Of a DNA stretch of 31,433 nucleotides, positions 8,681-16,270 are shown in pieces. Positions within the stretch are counted from its first letter, which is position 1. Each line of letters begins with the position of its first letter. The translations under genes were made by a program, and so were the position numbers. Origin of the DNA: DUMC01 sp035362115 (lineage in GTDB: Bacteria > Bacillota > Clostridia > Acetivibrionales > DUMC01); assembly GCA_035362115.1 (NCBI GenBank), contig DAOSDD010000021.1:1-31433 (forward strand), given 5' to 3'. The notes below the pieces were generated by a model that saw nothing but the letters and a program-made list of their open reading frames with translations, ran no database searches and was not told the origin of the DNA.

Positions 8681-9616
8681 TTACTTATCTACTGGTAATC
8701 TTCGAAATACTCCTAATATTTCCTGAGTATTCACTTGTGTTATTATTACTGCTGTAAACATTAGAACACAACCAATTATCTCTCTGGGACTCATTATTTC
8801 GTTAAGAAATACAGCTCCACTTATTGCAGCGAACACAGATTCCATACTTAATATGATTGCTGCAACTGTAGGATTTGTGTACCTTTGACCAATAATCTGA
8901 AGTGTATATGCTACACCTACCACCATTATAGCTGTGTAAAGTATTGGACCTGCGCAATCTACAATAGCATGAATGTCAGGATTCCCAAATATAACAGCTG
9001 CTATAGCTGAAAGTATACCTGCAGTTATGAACTGCACAAGTGATAGCTTAAGTGCTTCTACTTTATCAGCATAGGCGTCTACTACTATGATTTGCAGTGC
9101 CCAGAAAATTGTGCCAATTAGTACAATAACATCTCCCTTTTGCATAGACATTCCTTCCTTAATGCAAAGCAAGTACAATCCTGCTATAGCAAGTGCTATG
9201 CCTGCCCAAGTCGGAAGATCTGTCTTCTTACCAGTAAATATTCCCAACAAAGGAACCAGCACAATATAAAGAGTTGTTATAAAACCTGCTTTCCCAGCTG
9301 TTGTATATACAATACCCCACTGTTGAAAGGATGCTCCAAGAAACAAGGTTCCGCCGCACAGTAATCCACCAATAATCAAGTCTTTATTTTTAAACTGAGG
9401 TTTATTGGCCTCTGCAAAAAATATATTCTTTTTACTTCTGTTTAATGCGTCAAAGATAAGTATTGCGGGAATCAATACTACTGCACCGAGCAGAAATCTT
9501 GATGCACCAAAAGTAAATGGATCTATATGATCCATTCCCAGCTTTTGCGATGCGAATGAAGTTCCCCATATAATTGCTGTTATTAAAAGAATTAAGTTTC
9601 CTTTAAATTGCTTCAA
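8681..9616 (-). CDS. EamA (DMT superfamily) membrane transporter
   Basis: This is a 311-aa inner-membrane protein with about ten hydrophobic segments forming two EamA repeats, the architecture of drug/metabolite transporters. The first repeat opens with LILLITAIIWGTSFASQKLGMDHIDPFTFGASRFLLGA, cited here as residues 9-46 for its typical WGTSF and R-F motifs. The second begins near residue 160 (GDVIVLIGTIFWALQIIVVD). The substrate cannot be predicted. The start codon is TTG at 9616, with AAAGG about 10 bases upstream on the minus strand. It lies 63 bases downstream of the small export gene, possibly co-transcribed, and ends at the bidirectional terminator. Confidence 0.9.
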   Translation of the reverse strand: MKQFKGNLILLITAIIWGTSFASQKLGMDHIDPFTFGASRFLLGAVVLIPAILIFDALNRSKKNIFFAEANKPQFKNKDLIIGGLLCGGTLFLGASFQQWGIVYTTAGKAGFITTLYIVLVPLLGIFTGKKTDLPTWAGIALAIAGLYLLCIKEGMSMQKGDVIVLIGTIFWALQIIVVDAYADKVEALKLSLVQFITAGILSAIAAVIFGNPDIHAIVDCAGPILYTAIMVVGVAYTLQIIGQRYTNPTVAAIILSMESVFAAISGAVFLNEIMSPREIIGCVLMFTAVIITQVNTQEILGVFRRLPVDK

Positions 9617-9647
9617 TTTAACTTACCTTTCTGCTGAATAATAATTG

Positions 9648-9670
9648 TACACAAGAACTGTCCCCGGCGC
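9648..9670. other. AAGAACTGTCCCC motif in the spacer
   Basis: The spacer between the EamA gene and its upstream neighbour contains CACAAGAACTGTCCCCGGCG. It resembles the short AGAACCGTCCCC-type sequences scattered through many clostridial genomes. The resemblance is from memory and no second copy was seen in this window. Confidence 0.3.
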
Positions 9671-9679
9671 ACTAAGATA

Positions 9680-10150
9680 TTAATATCCAAGCATGGCTGG
9701 GAAAAGTATGCTTATAAGAGTTATAATAATTGCAGAGATTATTCCTCCTATGGCAACACATAAAAATGATTTTTTGAAATCCAGACCCATAAATGCAGCG
9801 ACAGCACTTCCAGTCCAGAGCCCTGTAGTTGGAAGAGGGATAGCTACAAAGATTATCAACCCCAGTTCCTTATACCTTTCTACTTTTACCGAGCCCTTAC
9901 GCACTTTATTTTCAATAAAATCATTCAACTTGCTTAAAAATTTGAACTTCTTCATCCACTCAAATATGACATTGAATAAAAGTAAAATAAAGGGTACGGG
10001 AAGGAGACTTCCAAGAAAACTTGCAGCAAATACTACTATAGGGCTTAATTTATATGCAAGGATGCCTACAGGTATGGCACCTCTCTGCTCGATCAGGGGT
10101 ACTGCAGATATAAAAATGATTTTTAACAAGTTTACAATATATTGGCTCAT
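9680..10150 (-). CDS. Small multidrug export family membrane protein (COG2426 type)
   Basis: This 156-aa protein has about four membrane segments and matches the Sm_multidrug_ex family (PF06695). It carries PLIEQRGAIPVGI after the first helix, then a GSLLPVP turn, a charged cytoplasmic loop (KLNDFIENKVRKGSVKVERY, about residues 74-93) and IPLPTTGLWTGSAVAAFMGL. Despite the family name, the function is not established. ATG 10150 has AAGGAAGAGTG upstream. It lies between the metallophosphoesterase and the EamA gene on the same strand. Confidence 0.88.
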   Translation of the reverse strand: MSQYIVNLLKIIFISAVPLIEQRGAIPVGILAYKLSPIVVFAASFLGSLLPVPFILLLFNVIFEWMKKFKFLSKLNDFIENKVRKGSVKVERYKELGLIIFVAIPLPTTGLWTGSAVAAFMGLDFKKSFLCVAIGGIISAIIITLISILFPAMLGY

Positions 10151-10299
10151 ATCACTCTTCCTTTGTTATATATTGCTTGAGCCAATGGAACTTTTATAAA
10201 TTGATATATGCTTCCAGTGACTCAACTCTACTTACTGTTTGAAGCAAAGTAATAAATATTAGTATAGCATATGGCAGTGGTTGGCTGCAATTAAAAAAA

Positions 10300-11172
10300 T
10301 TATGGCAAATAAAACACAGTAATTTCAGGCCTTGATAGAAACCTCAATGGGAAGCAAACGTTTCCCAGACCTCGGTTTATATACAAATTTATACCATTCA
10401 GTTTGTGAAGTCCTCTGTTAATACCTATCCTGCACAATTTTTCCTTTCTAAGCAAATTAAATTCAAGGTGAAATGGCATCCATATCTGTCCTCCATGAAA
10501 ATGGCCGCAAAAAAGGTAGTCTACTTTACCTTTTGGTATTTGAAAGATTATATCGGGATTGTGAGAAAAGGCAATATTGACAAAAGCATCCTCGGCGCAG
10601 AAACTTAAAGCTTTATTTATATCAGGGTGTCCTGCGTTAACATCGTCAAATCCAATTATATTATATTTTACAGAATTTTTCGAATAACTGACTGCTCTAT
10701 TATATAAAACAGTAACTCCAAGACTTTCAATGGATTGTATAAAATCCTCAATATTATGAGATTGATATTTGGAATGACCATGAGGCTTGCAATGAAACTG
10801 CCTGTGATATTTTCCGCAATTCCGATCAAACGCTTTATAATCATGGTTGCCCATGCACAGATAGATTACAGTGTCACTTTTTATTGTCCTTATGGTTTCA
10901 AGAAAATGTAGGAATGCATCAATTTGGTCTTGGTTTTCAATATAATCTCCTGTCATGATTATAATATCCGGCTTTTCACGAGAAATAACATTCTTTACTT
11001 TTTGAGCAGAAACCTTCAAATACTTCATATGTATATCGGATAACTGTATAATTTTAAGACCTTTATTGCTTAAAGTGAATTTGACTCTGTCAACTTTAAG
11101 CCATCCTGCTTCAAATCTCATATATAAAAGCATTATTAGTATAAATAATAAAAATGAGTATATATAAATCAT
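10300..11172 (-). CDS. Membrane-anchored metallophosphoesterase (YkuE/YaeI-like)
   Basis: This is a calcineurin-like phosphoesterase of 290 aa with one N-terminal membrane helix (about residues 2-18) and the catalytic domain after it. The two-metal motifs appear in order: DIH at 46-48, GDYIEN at 75-80, GNHD at 108-111, and GHFHGGQ near the C-terminus. The relatives YkuE and YaeI act on lipid or cell-envelope phosphoesters; the substrate here is inferred only as something at the membrane. I chose ATG 11172 because TTGGAGGAAACTA lies just upstream on the minus strand. A TTG at 11199 would add nine residues without a good ribosome site. Confidence 0.9.
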   Translation of the reverse strand: MIYIYSFLLFILIMLLYMRFEAGWLKVDRVKFTLSNKGLKIIQLSDIHMKYLKVSAQKVKNVISREKPDIIIMTGDYIENQDQIDAFLHFLETIRTIKSDTVIYLCMGNHDYKAFDRNCGKYHRQFHCKPHGHSKYQSHNIEDFIQSIESLGVTVLYNRAVSYSKNSVKYNIIGFDDVNAGHPDINKALSFCAEDAFVNIAFSHNPDIIFQIPKGKVDYLFCGHFHGGQIWMPFHLEFNLLRKEKLCRIGINRGLHKLNGINLYINRGLGNVCFPLRFLSRPEITVFYLP

Positions 11173-11320
11173 TAGTTTCCTCCAAACTAATTGCTTCAAT
11201 CTCTATTGGCCGATGTACCTATAGTGAGGTATAACAGATTTAATAAATTTACTGAATTGTATTATATCAGCAGCATTGAAAAACATCAACTATAAATGCA
11301 CCTTTCAATTAGAATGGCAA

Positions 11321-11349
11321 TTGACATACTTTAGCAGCAACAATATAAT
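11321..11349 (+). promoter_or_regulatory. Consensus sigma-A promoter of the arsR-family gene
   Basis: TTGACA (11321-11326), a 17-base spacer and TATAAT (11344-11349) match the consensus exactly. It predicts a start near 11356, about 25 bases before the ATG, with AAGGAG at 11368-11373. No clear 12-2-12 ArsR operator was recognised. CAATT-type half-sites at 11306-11325 might contribute. Confidence 0.88.
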
Positions 11350-11380
11350 ATGGTTAGAATAGCAGATAAGGAGAATACTG

Positions 11381-11743
11381 ATGAACAGTAGTTTTGGCGA
11401 CAGGTGCGAAATATGTGAAGTTCATAAAGATAAAACCGAATGTATGAAAAAATGCATGCTGGATGAATCTAATGCAGTAAGGCTTTCTGAAGTCTTTAAG
11501 GTCCTGGGTGACCAAACCAGAATAAAAATCTTATATGTTTTATCCAAGTGCGAAATGTGTGTATGTGATATTGCTGAAGTGCTTGATATGTCTCAATCTG
11601 CAATATCGCATCAGCTGAGGGTACTGAGAACAATGAGGCTTGTGAAATATAGAAAGGAGGGTAAATCAGCCATTTATTCCCTTGATGATGATCATATATT
11701 GCAGTTATTTATCCAGGGTATGGAGCATATAAAGCACAGCTAG
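11381..11743 (+). CDS. ArsR/SmtB-family metal-sensing repressor (CadC-like)
   Basis: This 120-aa winged-helix repressor releases DNA on binding metal. The helix-3 metal motif is CEMCVCDIAEVL (C57, C60, C62), and the N-terminal extension has C9, C12, C21 and C25. Together these resemble the CadC cadmium/lead/zinc site. The helix-5 site also looks intact, with D103, H105, H116 and H119 spaced like the CadC D-H-H-E set; the last residue is changed to His. The recognition helix lies in SQSAISHQLRVLRTMRLV. There is no metal pump or arsenic gene beside it, so its target is unknown. It has its own strong promoter and may repress itself. Confidence 0.92.
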   Translation: MNSSFGDRCEICEVHKDKTECMKKCMLDESNAVRLSEVFKVLGDQTRIKILYVLSKCEMCVCDIAEVLDMSQSAISHQLRVLRTMRLVKYRKEGKSAIYSLDDDHILQLFIQGMEHIKHS

Positions 11744-11760
11744 TATTTTATGTTATTAGG

Positions 11761-12321
11761 CTATTTCTTTGGTTTCATACCATATGCAAAGTAAATGCAT
11801 GCACCAATAGCTATGATTATGTCTCCGATGCTGAACACATTTGAAAATGGTATATATGAAGGGATGGCAAAAATATCTCCAAGCCATGGCAGGAGAGTAT
11901 CATCAGCTATGGCCTTTGAATTGTTTATTGTTTCACCACGACTGAGGATTTCCGTATACCTCCCTACTGAGGCACTCTCAAATGATTGTATAGAAGCGGG
12001 CATATGGCCTTTGTTGAGAATTATTACAATTGCGTTTAAAAGTATGCCGGTACCTATAAAAGCAACACCAGGCAGCTTTATATTTATTGCTGTAAAAGCT
12101 AATATTAGTATATATGAAAGTATATGAAACGTGACCAGAACTGCAGAGTTTTGCTGCAGTGCTTTAAAAATAGAAATATCTGAAAATATCAGTATTTGAA
12201 TAAGGAAACCTGAAATCACCAGCCATATATGCTTAAAAGGATTTTGAGCAAGGAATTTAAGTCTTCCACCTGAAATATATCCTATTAGTATTCCTATTAT
12301 AACAGCATAAATAATGAACAT
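11761..12321 (-). CDS. DUF5317 family membrane protein
   Basis: This is a 186-aa integral membrane protein with about five or six helices, starting MFIIYAVIIGILIGYISGGR. The C-terminal FSIGDIIIAIG segment and the GHMPAS sequence in the middle are typical of DUF5317, whose function is unknown. The start lies 6 bases after the stop of the HD-GYP gene on the same strand, so the two are almost certainly co-transcribed. No catalytic residues were recognised. Confidence 0.82.
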   Translation of the reverse strand: MFIIYAVIIGILIGYISGGRLKFLAQNPFKHIWLVISGFLIQILIFSDISIFKALQQNSAVLVTFHILSYILILAFTAINIKLPGVAFIGTGILLNAIVIILNKGHMPASIQSFESASVGRYTEILSRGETINNSKAIADDTLLPWLGDIFAIPSYIPFSNVFSIGDIIIAIGACIYFAYGMKPKK

Positions 12322-12327
12322 TTAGAA

Positions 12328-13728
12328 TTATCTCCTTATCTCACCTTTATCATTAATATTATTACATTTATCATTTGTTTTATCATCGGTAACGGTATAT
12401 TCATTATCCGATTTATCATCAATACTGGTATGATTATTATCCATATCAAAATAACCATAATCTCTTTTTAATACTTCTATAAAGGCTTTAACAACTACAG
12501 GGTCGAACTGCGCACCCGAATATTTCAGCAGCTCTTTAATGGCTGTCGATTGTGGAAGAGCTTTTCGATATGGGCGATCGGATGTCATTGCGTCATAACA
12601 ATCTGCAACAGCAAGGATACGTGCCCCCAGGGGAATGCTCCTCCCTGAAAGGTTTTCCGGATATCCGGTTCCATCAATCTTTTCATGATGATATAGAGCA
12701 TACTTGGCACCATTTTTATAGGGCTTCAGGTTTTTTAATAGACGGTAGGCTACTTCCGGATGCTTTTTTATGTTGTCATACTCTTCAGTTGTCAACTTTC
12801 CATCTTTCCTCAGAATGCTATCTTCTATTGCTATTTTGCCTACATCGTGAACACGTCCTGCAGTTTCCACTTCATTGATTGCATCCGAGGAAAGGTGAAG
12901 CTCTTGAGCGATTTTACCAGAATATTCAGCCACCCGCGATGAATGAGAATAGGTATAGCTATCACGTTCATCTATAATATCAGCCAGCACATTAAGTGTT
13001 TCAATAGTTTCCATATGTAGACTGTAGTATCTGCGTATGGATTGATCTGCCATAATAAGAGGGGGTATGAGGATCAAAGCTTTATATGGGTGGCTTTCCT
13101 GGTAAAGCAAGGATGCAGCTATGCTTATGGGGGTTATGCTGAAGTAAAACGCAGCCATGATTTTATAATCATTGAAAAAGACATCAATGAATTTGTTGCC
13201 GTAAAAGAGAGAAATAACGATGGAAATAAACAATGTATTCATAAAATAATATACTATAACCGATGCTATTATAGCAGGTAAGTCTTTAATAATATCCAGT
13301 GGTATATCATTTGGTGACATCTTTAGTAAATTGAAAACAAAGCTTGTAACTAATAAGGAAAGACCGTACTGACCTGCATTGAACATTGCCTTATACCATT
13401 CCTTCTTAGAAATCAGTTCAGCTATTATTGTAGCAACAATAACAATCCATACTGCCTCCCAGGTATTCAGAAGAATTATCATCGCCAACTGGACGGAAAA
13501 TGACAGAGTCATATCCATTCTTAAATAAAAGATGCTTCTGAAAGGTTTTAAATCTGCAGCTAACTCAAGAATAATCCAAAACAATATGTGAAACCAGCCT
13601 TTAAAATTTATATGTGGTGTAGAGTAGGAAATTAGTGGAAATACACTAAAACCAATCAAATAAACGTAAAAGTATTTAAGATTAAACCTTTTTAAAACAT
13701 TTTTTATTTGCAGAAAATGATTACGCAT
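12328..13728 (-). CDS. Membrane HD-GYP domain c-di-GMP phosphodiesterase
   Basis: This 466-aa protein has a membrane sensory half (residues 15-225, about six to eight helices) followed by a cytoplasmic HD-GYP domain (about 243-422). The catalytic HD pair is H294-D295 in RVHDVGKIA. The family signature HHEKIDGTGYPENLSG begins at 347, and DCYDAMTSDRPYR follows. It should hydrolyse the second messenger c-di-GMP in response to a membrane signal. ATG 13728 is preceded by TAGGAGTAAAC. The C-terminal 40 residues are low-complexity, rich in Asp, Asn and Lys, and encoded by degenerate GATAA repeats. It forms an operon with the DUF5317 gene. Confidence 0.93.
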   Translation of the reverse strand: MRNHFLQIKNVLKRFNLKYFYVYLIGFSVFPLISYSTPHINFKGWFHILFWIILELAADLKPFRSIFYLRMDMTLSFSVQLAMIILLNTWEAVWIVIVATIIAELISKKEWYKAMFNAGQYGLSLLVTSFVFNLLKMSPNDIPLDIIKDLPAIIASVIVYYFMNTLFISIVISLFYGNKFIDVFFNDYKIMAAFYFSITPISIAASLLYQESHPYKALILIPPLIMADQSIRRYYSLHMETIETLNVLADIIDERDSYTYSHSSRVAEYSGKIAQELHLSSDAINEVETAGRVHDVGKIAIEDSILRKDGKLTTEEYDNIKKHPEVAYRLLKNLKPYKNGAKYALYHHEKIDGTGYPENLSGRSIPLGARILAVADCYDAMTSDRPYRKALPQSTAIKELLKYSGAQFDPVVVKAFIEVLKRDYGYFDMDNNHTSIDDKSDNEYTVTDDKTNDKCNNINDKGEIRR

Positions 13729-13870
13729 TTATGTTTACTCCTATCACCGCAATAAAACTATAGTATTAGTAACAATGGCAGCATTCAATTGTCACAAAGC
13801 AAAATTTAATTGATATATTTCATCCGACTTACAAGTATTGCAACTTTAGTGCTGAAGTCCCACTAACTAA

Positions 13871-13898
13871 ATTATAATGATGTTTTGAATAAAATCAA
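13871..13898 (-). promoter_or_regulatory. Candidate promoter of the HD-GYP/DUF5317 operon
   Basis: On the minus strand, TTGATT (13898-13893) and TATAAT (13876-13871) are separated by 16 bases. This gives a leader of about 135 bases before ATG 13728. I looked for a c-di-GMP riboswitch in that leader and did not see the conserved core. Confidence 0.5.
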
Positions 13899-13904
13899 CA
13901 AGTA

Positions 13905-13938
13905 AAAGAAAAAATAGCCTTGTTTTCAAGACTATTTT
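13905..13938 (-). terminator. Terminator of the 31-aa peptide gene
   Basis: On the minus strand, AAAATAG and CTATTTT arms, with an inner CTTG/CAAG stem and a TTTT-type loop (13911-13938), are followed by TTTTTTCTTTT. It ends the transcript from the promoter at 14228. The plus-strand side has no good T-run. Confidence 0.8.
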
Positions 13939-14019
13939 CTATTTATTATATATATGTATAAATTTTTATGCTAAAATATAAATGCTTATTTGTAACTCTG
14001 CACGACTAAAATTGATAGT

Positions 14020-14115
14020 TTAACCCCATTTCCAGCCTGCTACTCCTGCTAACACTAATGTAATGACACCTGCTAATTGAAGAATAACCGGAACAATTCT
14101 ACCCCATTTCTTCAT
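14020..14115 (-). CDS. Small hydrophobic membrane peptide, 31 aa
   Basis: The peptide has a basic N-terminus (MKKWGR), one membrane-spanning stretch (about residues 7-26) and a C-terminal WKWG. I do not recognise the family. Evidence that it is real comes from its signals: a near-consensus promoter (TTGACA, 17 bases, TATTAT) at 14228-14200, an AAAGGAGG ribosome site close to the ATG, and a dedicated terminator at 13938-13905. The whole unit is therefore about 290 bases. Size and character resemble type I toxins, small membrane regulators or membrane-active peptides, but no antisense promoter was found and no function is claimed. Confidence 0.75.
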   Translation of the reverse strand: MKKWGRIVPVILQLAGVITLVLAGVAGWKWG

Positions 14116-14199
14116 ATTGATTTCCTCCTTTCAAAATATGTAATAATAAAAATAATTTTATGTTGGATATAATTTGAACTTAATTTATTATTTAAGCAA

Positions 14200-14228
14200 A
14201 TAATAACATATAACGCAGATTATGTCAA
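14200..14228 (-). promoter_or_regulatory. Strong sigma-A promoter of the 31-aa peptide gene
   Basis: On the minus strand, TTGACA (14228-14223) and TATTAT (14205-14200) are separated by exactly 17 bases. The predicted start is near 14193, leaving a 5' leader of about 78 bases before ATG 14115. Confidence 0.85.
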
Positions 14229-14448
14229 GCACTATTTAAAAAAACAATAAAAAAACTTATGGAAACCTTCAATATTTTGTTACATATGTACAAAAACATG
14301 GACGTATCTTCTATATTTAAAGGAAAATGTGGTTAAAATCTGCTTTAATGTATAATGCTTCCTTATGTAAGTGGGTAACATTCCAGCACCTCACTGCATA
14401 ATATGAAATGAGATTGAGTTAATTTGCTGATTGCAGGAGGGAATGATA

Positions 14449-14601
14449 ATGGAAAACGGTAAAGGATTTTTGGGTAGATTATTTGGCAATGATATGATTC
14501 TATGGTTTATTATTTTGTTTCTATTGTTGTTTTGGTGCACCAATTGTTTTAGAGCGGACAACCGTGAAAATGATGTTGATTTAGGTCTGGCACATGAGTA
14601 A
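14449..14601 (+). CDS. Small single-helix membrane protein, 50 aa
   Basis: The protein has a short N-terminus (MENGKGFLGRLFGND), one very hydrophobic helix (about residues 16-29) rich in Phe, Leu and Trp, a CTNC motif right after it (C30, C33) and an acidic tail. I do not recognise it. AGGAGG at 14435-14440 lies 8 bases upstream, and a terminator follows at 14691-14762. Upstream, GCATAATATG at 14396-14405 with AACA about 15 bases earlier loosely resembles a mother-cell sporulation sigma (E/K) promoter, which is weak evidence. Small FxxFW-rich proteins of this kind are common in spore formers. Confidence 0.75.
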   Translation: MENGKGFLGRLFGNDMILWFIILFLLLFWCTNCFRADNRENDVDLGLAHE

Positions 14602-14690
14602 ATTGTTAAGCATTACACCTATAAGTTAACAAAGCAGCAATATTAATCCTTTCAATACTGGTTAATACTGTAAAAAACAATATGGTTTGC

Positions 14691-14762
14691 AGAGCCTGTA
14701 CATAAATGTAGTTAACATCAAGAATATTTGAATAAGAGTCTAAAATACAGGCTCTTTTTTTT
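14691..14762 (+). terminator. Terminator with long loop downstream of the 50-aa gene
   Basis: AGAGCCTGTA (14691-14700) pairs perfectly with TACAGGCTCT (14746-14755), followed by a run of eight Ts. The 45-base loop is unusually long and could hold further structure, so a short structured RNA ending here is also possible. Confidence 0.72.
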
Positions 14763-15221
14763 AGTGCTTTCAGTTTACATAAACAACCAAAATCAATAGA
14801 AACTGCAAGAAATTTCAATATGAAATAATACACGGTCATAATCTTTAAAAACTGGTATAATCAATTATAAATAGTGTAAAACAATGCAATTTTGCCATTT
14901 CATTTATATTCAATTCTGCTATAATTTAAAAGAAGTATTAACAATTCAATTCTGTGGGAAGAAGACTCCGGGATTTACGGAAACTACATGAGTCTTGACA
15001 AGACAGCTACATTTTCCGGCTGTTGAAAATCAGGAATTGGACATTAATTACTGAGAATTTTGGTATAAAAATAAGCTTTATTTTTGTATTAAAAACATGT
15101 AAACCAAAAATTCAGCCTGGTGCGAACCAATTAATTGACTTTAGTATATACTGTACCGGGCAAGTGTACGGGATAATGGATTTTAAGGTTCAGAAATCAG
15201 GCCCACAGGAGGATGATTAAA
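14763..15221 (+). promoter_or_regulatory. Gene-free region: tandem promoters and long leader of the ATP-grasp/kamA operon
   Basis: Two extended -10 boxes, TGGTATAAT (14853-14861) and TGCTATAAT (14917-14925), can start transcription, but neither has a good -35. They give leaders of about 290-350 bases before the TTG at 15222. The leader holds GTCTTGACAAGAC near 14993, AAGACTC/GAGTCTT arms around 14965-14999, an 11-bp A+T stem (15064-15074 with 15078-15088) nested inside GAATTTTGG (15055-15063) and CCAAAAATTC (15104-15113), and a TGTACCGGG/TGTACGGG direct repeat near 15150. I recognise no known riboswitch class. Confidence 0.45.
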
Positions 15222-16256
15222 TTGGAAATGGAAGCAGTTGACCCTTTACCTGGTGGTCACCGCTACAATGTAGGGTTGACCTATAATCTTAAGAAGGGTC
15301 TCAAATCCGATGTAGAGGATATTGAGGCCGAGTTGGATAGTTTTGATACAGTAAATGCTATAAAAGAAGCATTAGAGAAACTAAAGTGTAATGTTACACT
15401 TCTTGAAGCTGATGAAAGCGTTATACCAAATCTGCTTAAAGCCAGACCTGATATGGTTTTTAATATTGCTGAAGGCTTAAACGGAAGAGGTAGAGAAGCC
15501 CACATACCTGCCTTGTTGAATTTTCTTGGAATACCTTTTACAGGTTCTGATGAGACTACTCTATGTATTGCCCTTGATAAGACCTTAACAAAAAGAATAT
15601 TATCAACATATGGGATCAATACCCCTATGTATTGCCTTATTAAAAATCCATCTGAAAAGCTGCCGGTAAATATGAAATTTCCAGTAATAGTCAAACCAAA
15701 TGCTGAAGGTTCAAGCAAGGGTATTTCAGATATGGCAATAGTTAAAAACATGGAACAGCTAAAAGGTTTAATTGAGAAAAATTATGAAATGTATAAACAG
15801 CCAATGCTGGTTGAAGAGTATATTAAAGGAAGGGAATTCACAGTAGCTGTTATTGGAAACAGCGATGATGCAAAAGTATTTCCTCCTATGGAAATAAGGT
15901 TTAAAAGGCAGGAGGAACAATATAGCATTTACAGTTACAATGTGAAGAAAAATTATAAGGAATATATAGAATATATTTGTCCACCCATGATAGATGAAAA
16001 TATACTGCAGAAAATGGTAGAAACGGCACGAAAAGTATATGAATGCCTGGATTGTAGAGATTTCTCAAGGATAGACTTCCGAGTTTCCGATGAGGGGGAA
16101 GTGCATTTTATCGAGATTAATCCTTTGCCGGGTCTTGCACCGGGATACAGTGATTTTCCAATGATAATGGAATTTAACGGGGAAAGCTATGACAATACCA
16201 TCAAAATGGTGCTGAACAGTGCTCTTAGAAGATATGGTATGAATACTGTAAAATGA
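15222..16256 (+). CDS. Divergent D-alanine--D-alanine ligase-like ATP-grasp ligase
   Basis: This is a 344-aa ATP-grasp carboxylate-amine ligase related to Ddl. Visible features are the central RPDMVFNIAEGLNGRGREA region, the ATP-binding FPVIVKPNAEGSSKGI, VEEYIKGREFTVAVIGN, and the metal-binding C-terminus RIDFR...FIEINPLPGLAPG. Two true-Ddl signatures are missing: the N-terminal GGxSxE substrate loop and the YDYxxKY omega loop, here replaced by YSYNVKKNYKEY. Its acceptor and donor are therefore probably not two D-alanines. TTG 15222 is preferred, 9 bases after AGGAGG (15207-15212). The in-frame ATG 15213 touches the ribosome site. The next gene, a lysine 2,3-aminomutase type, starts 14 bases after the stop. 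Confidence 0.88.
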   Translation: MEMEAVDPLPGGHRYNVGLTYNLKKGLKSDVEDIEAELDSFDTVNAIKEALEKLKCNVTLLEADESVIPNLLKARPDMVFNIAEGLNGRGREAHIPALLNFLGIPFTGSDETTLCIALDKTLTKRILSTYGINTPMYCLIKNPSEKLPVNMKFPVIVKPNAEGSSKGISDMAIVKNMEQLKGLIEKNYEMYKQPMLVEEYIKGREFTVAVIGNSDDAKVFPPMEIRFKRQEEQYSIYSYNVKKNYKEYIEYICPPMIDENILQKMVETARKVYECLDCRDFSRIDFRVSDEGEVHFIEINPLPGLAPGYSDFPMIMEFNGESYDNTIKMVLNSALRRYGMNTVK

Positions 16257-16270
16257 TGGGGAGGATGAAT

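Noticed and set aside
9693..10199. 168-codon plus-strand frame opposite the small export gene
   Set aside because: It is antisense to a well-supported membrane protein gene, and the translation has no domain character.
11200..11302. Full copy of the GGTGCATTTA repeat upstream of the arsR-family gene
   Set aside because: Only the terminal TAAATGCACC matches; the conserved centre is missing, so it was left as a possible remnant.
13729..13864. c-di-GMP riboswitch upstream of the HD-GYP gene
   Set aside because: The conserved riboswitch core could not be found in the leader on the minus strand.
15023..15220. 65-codon open frame with TTG start upstream of the ATP-grasp gene
   Set aside because: There is no ribosome site, the composition is non-protein-like, and it runs through the leader hairpins.
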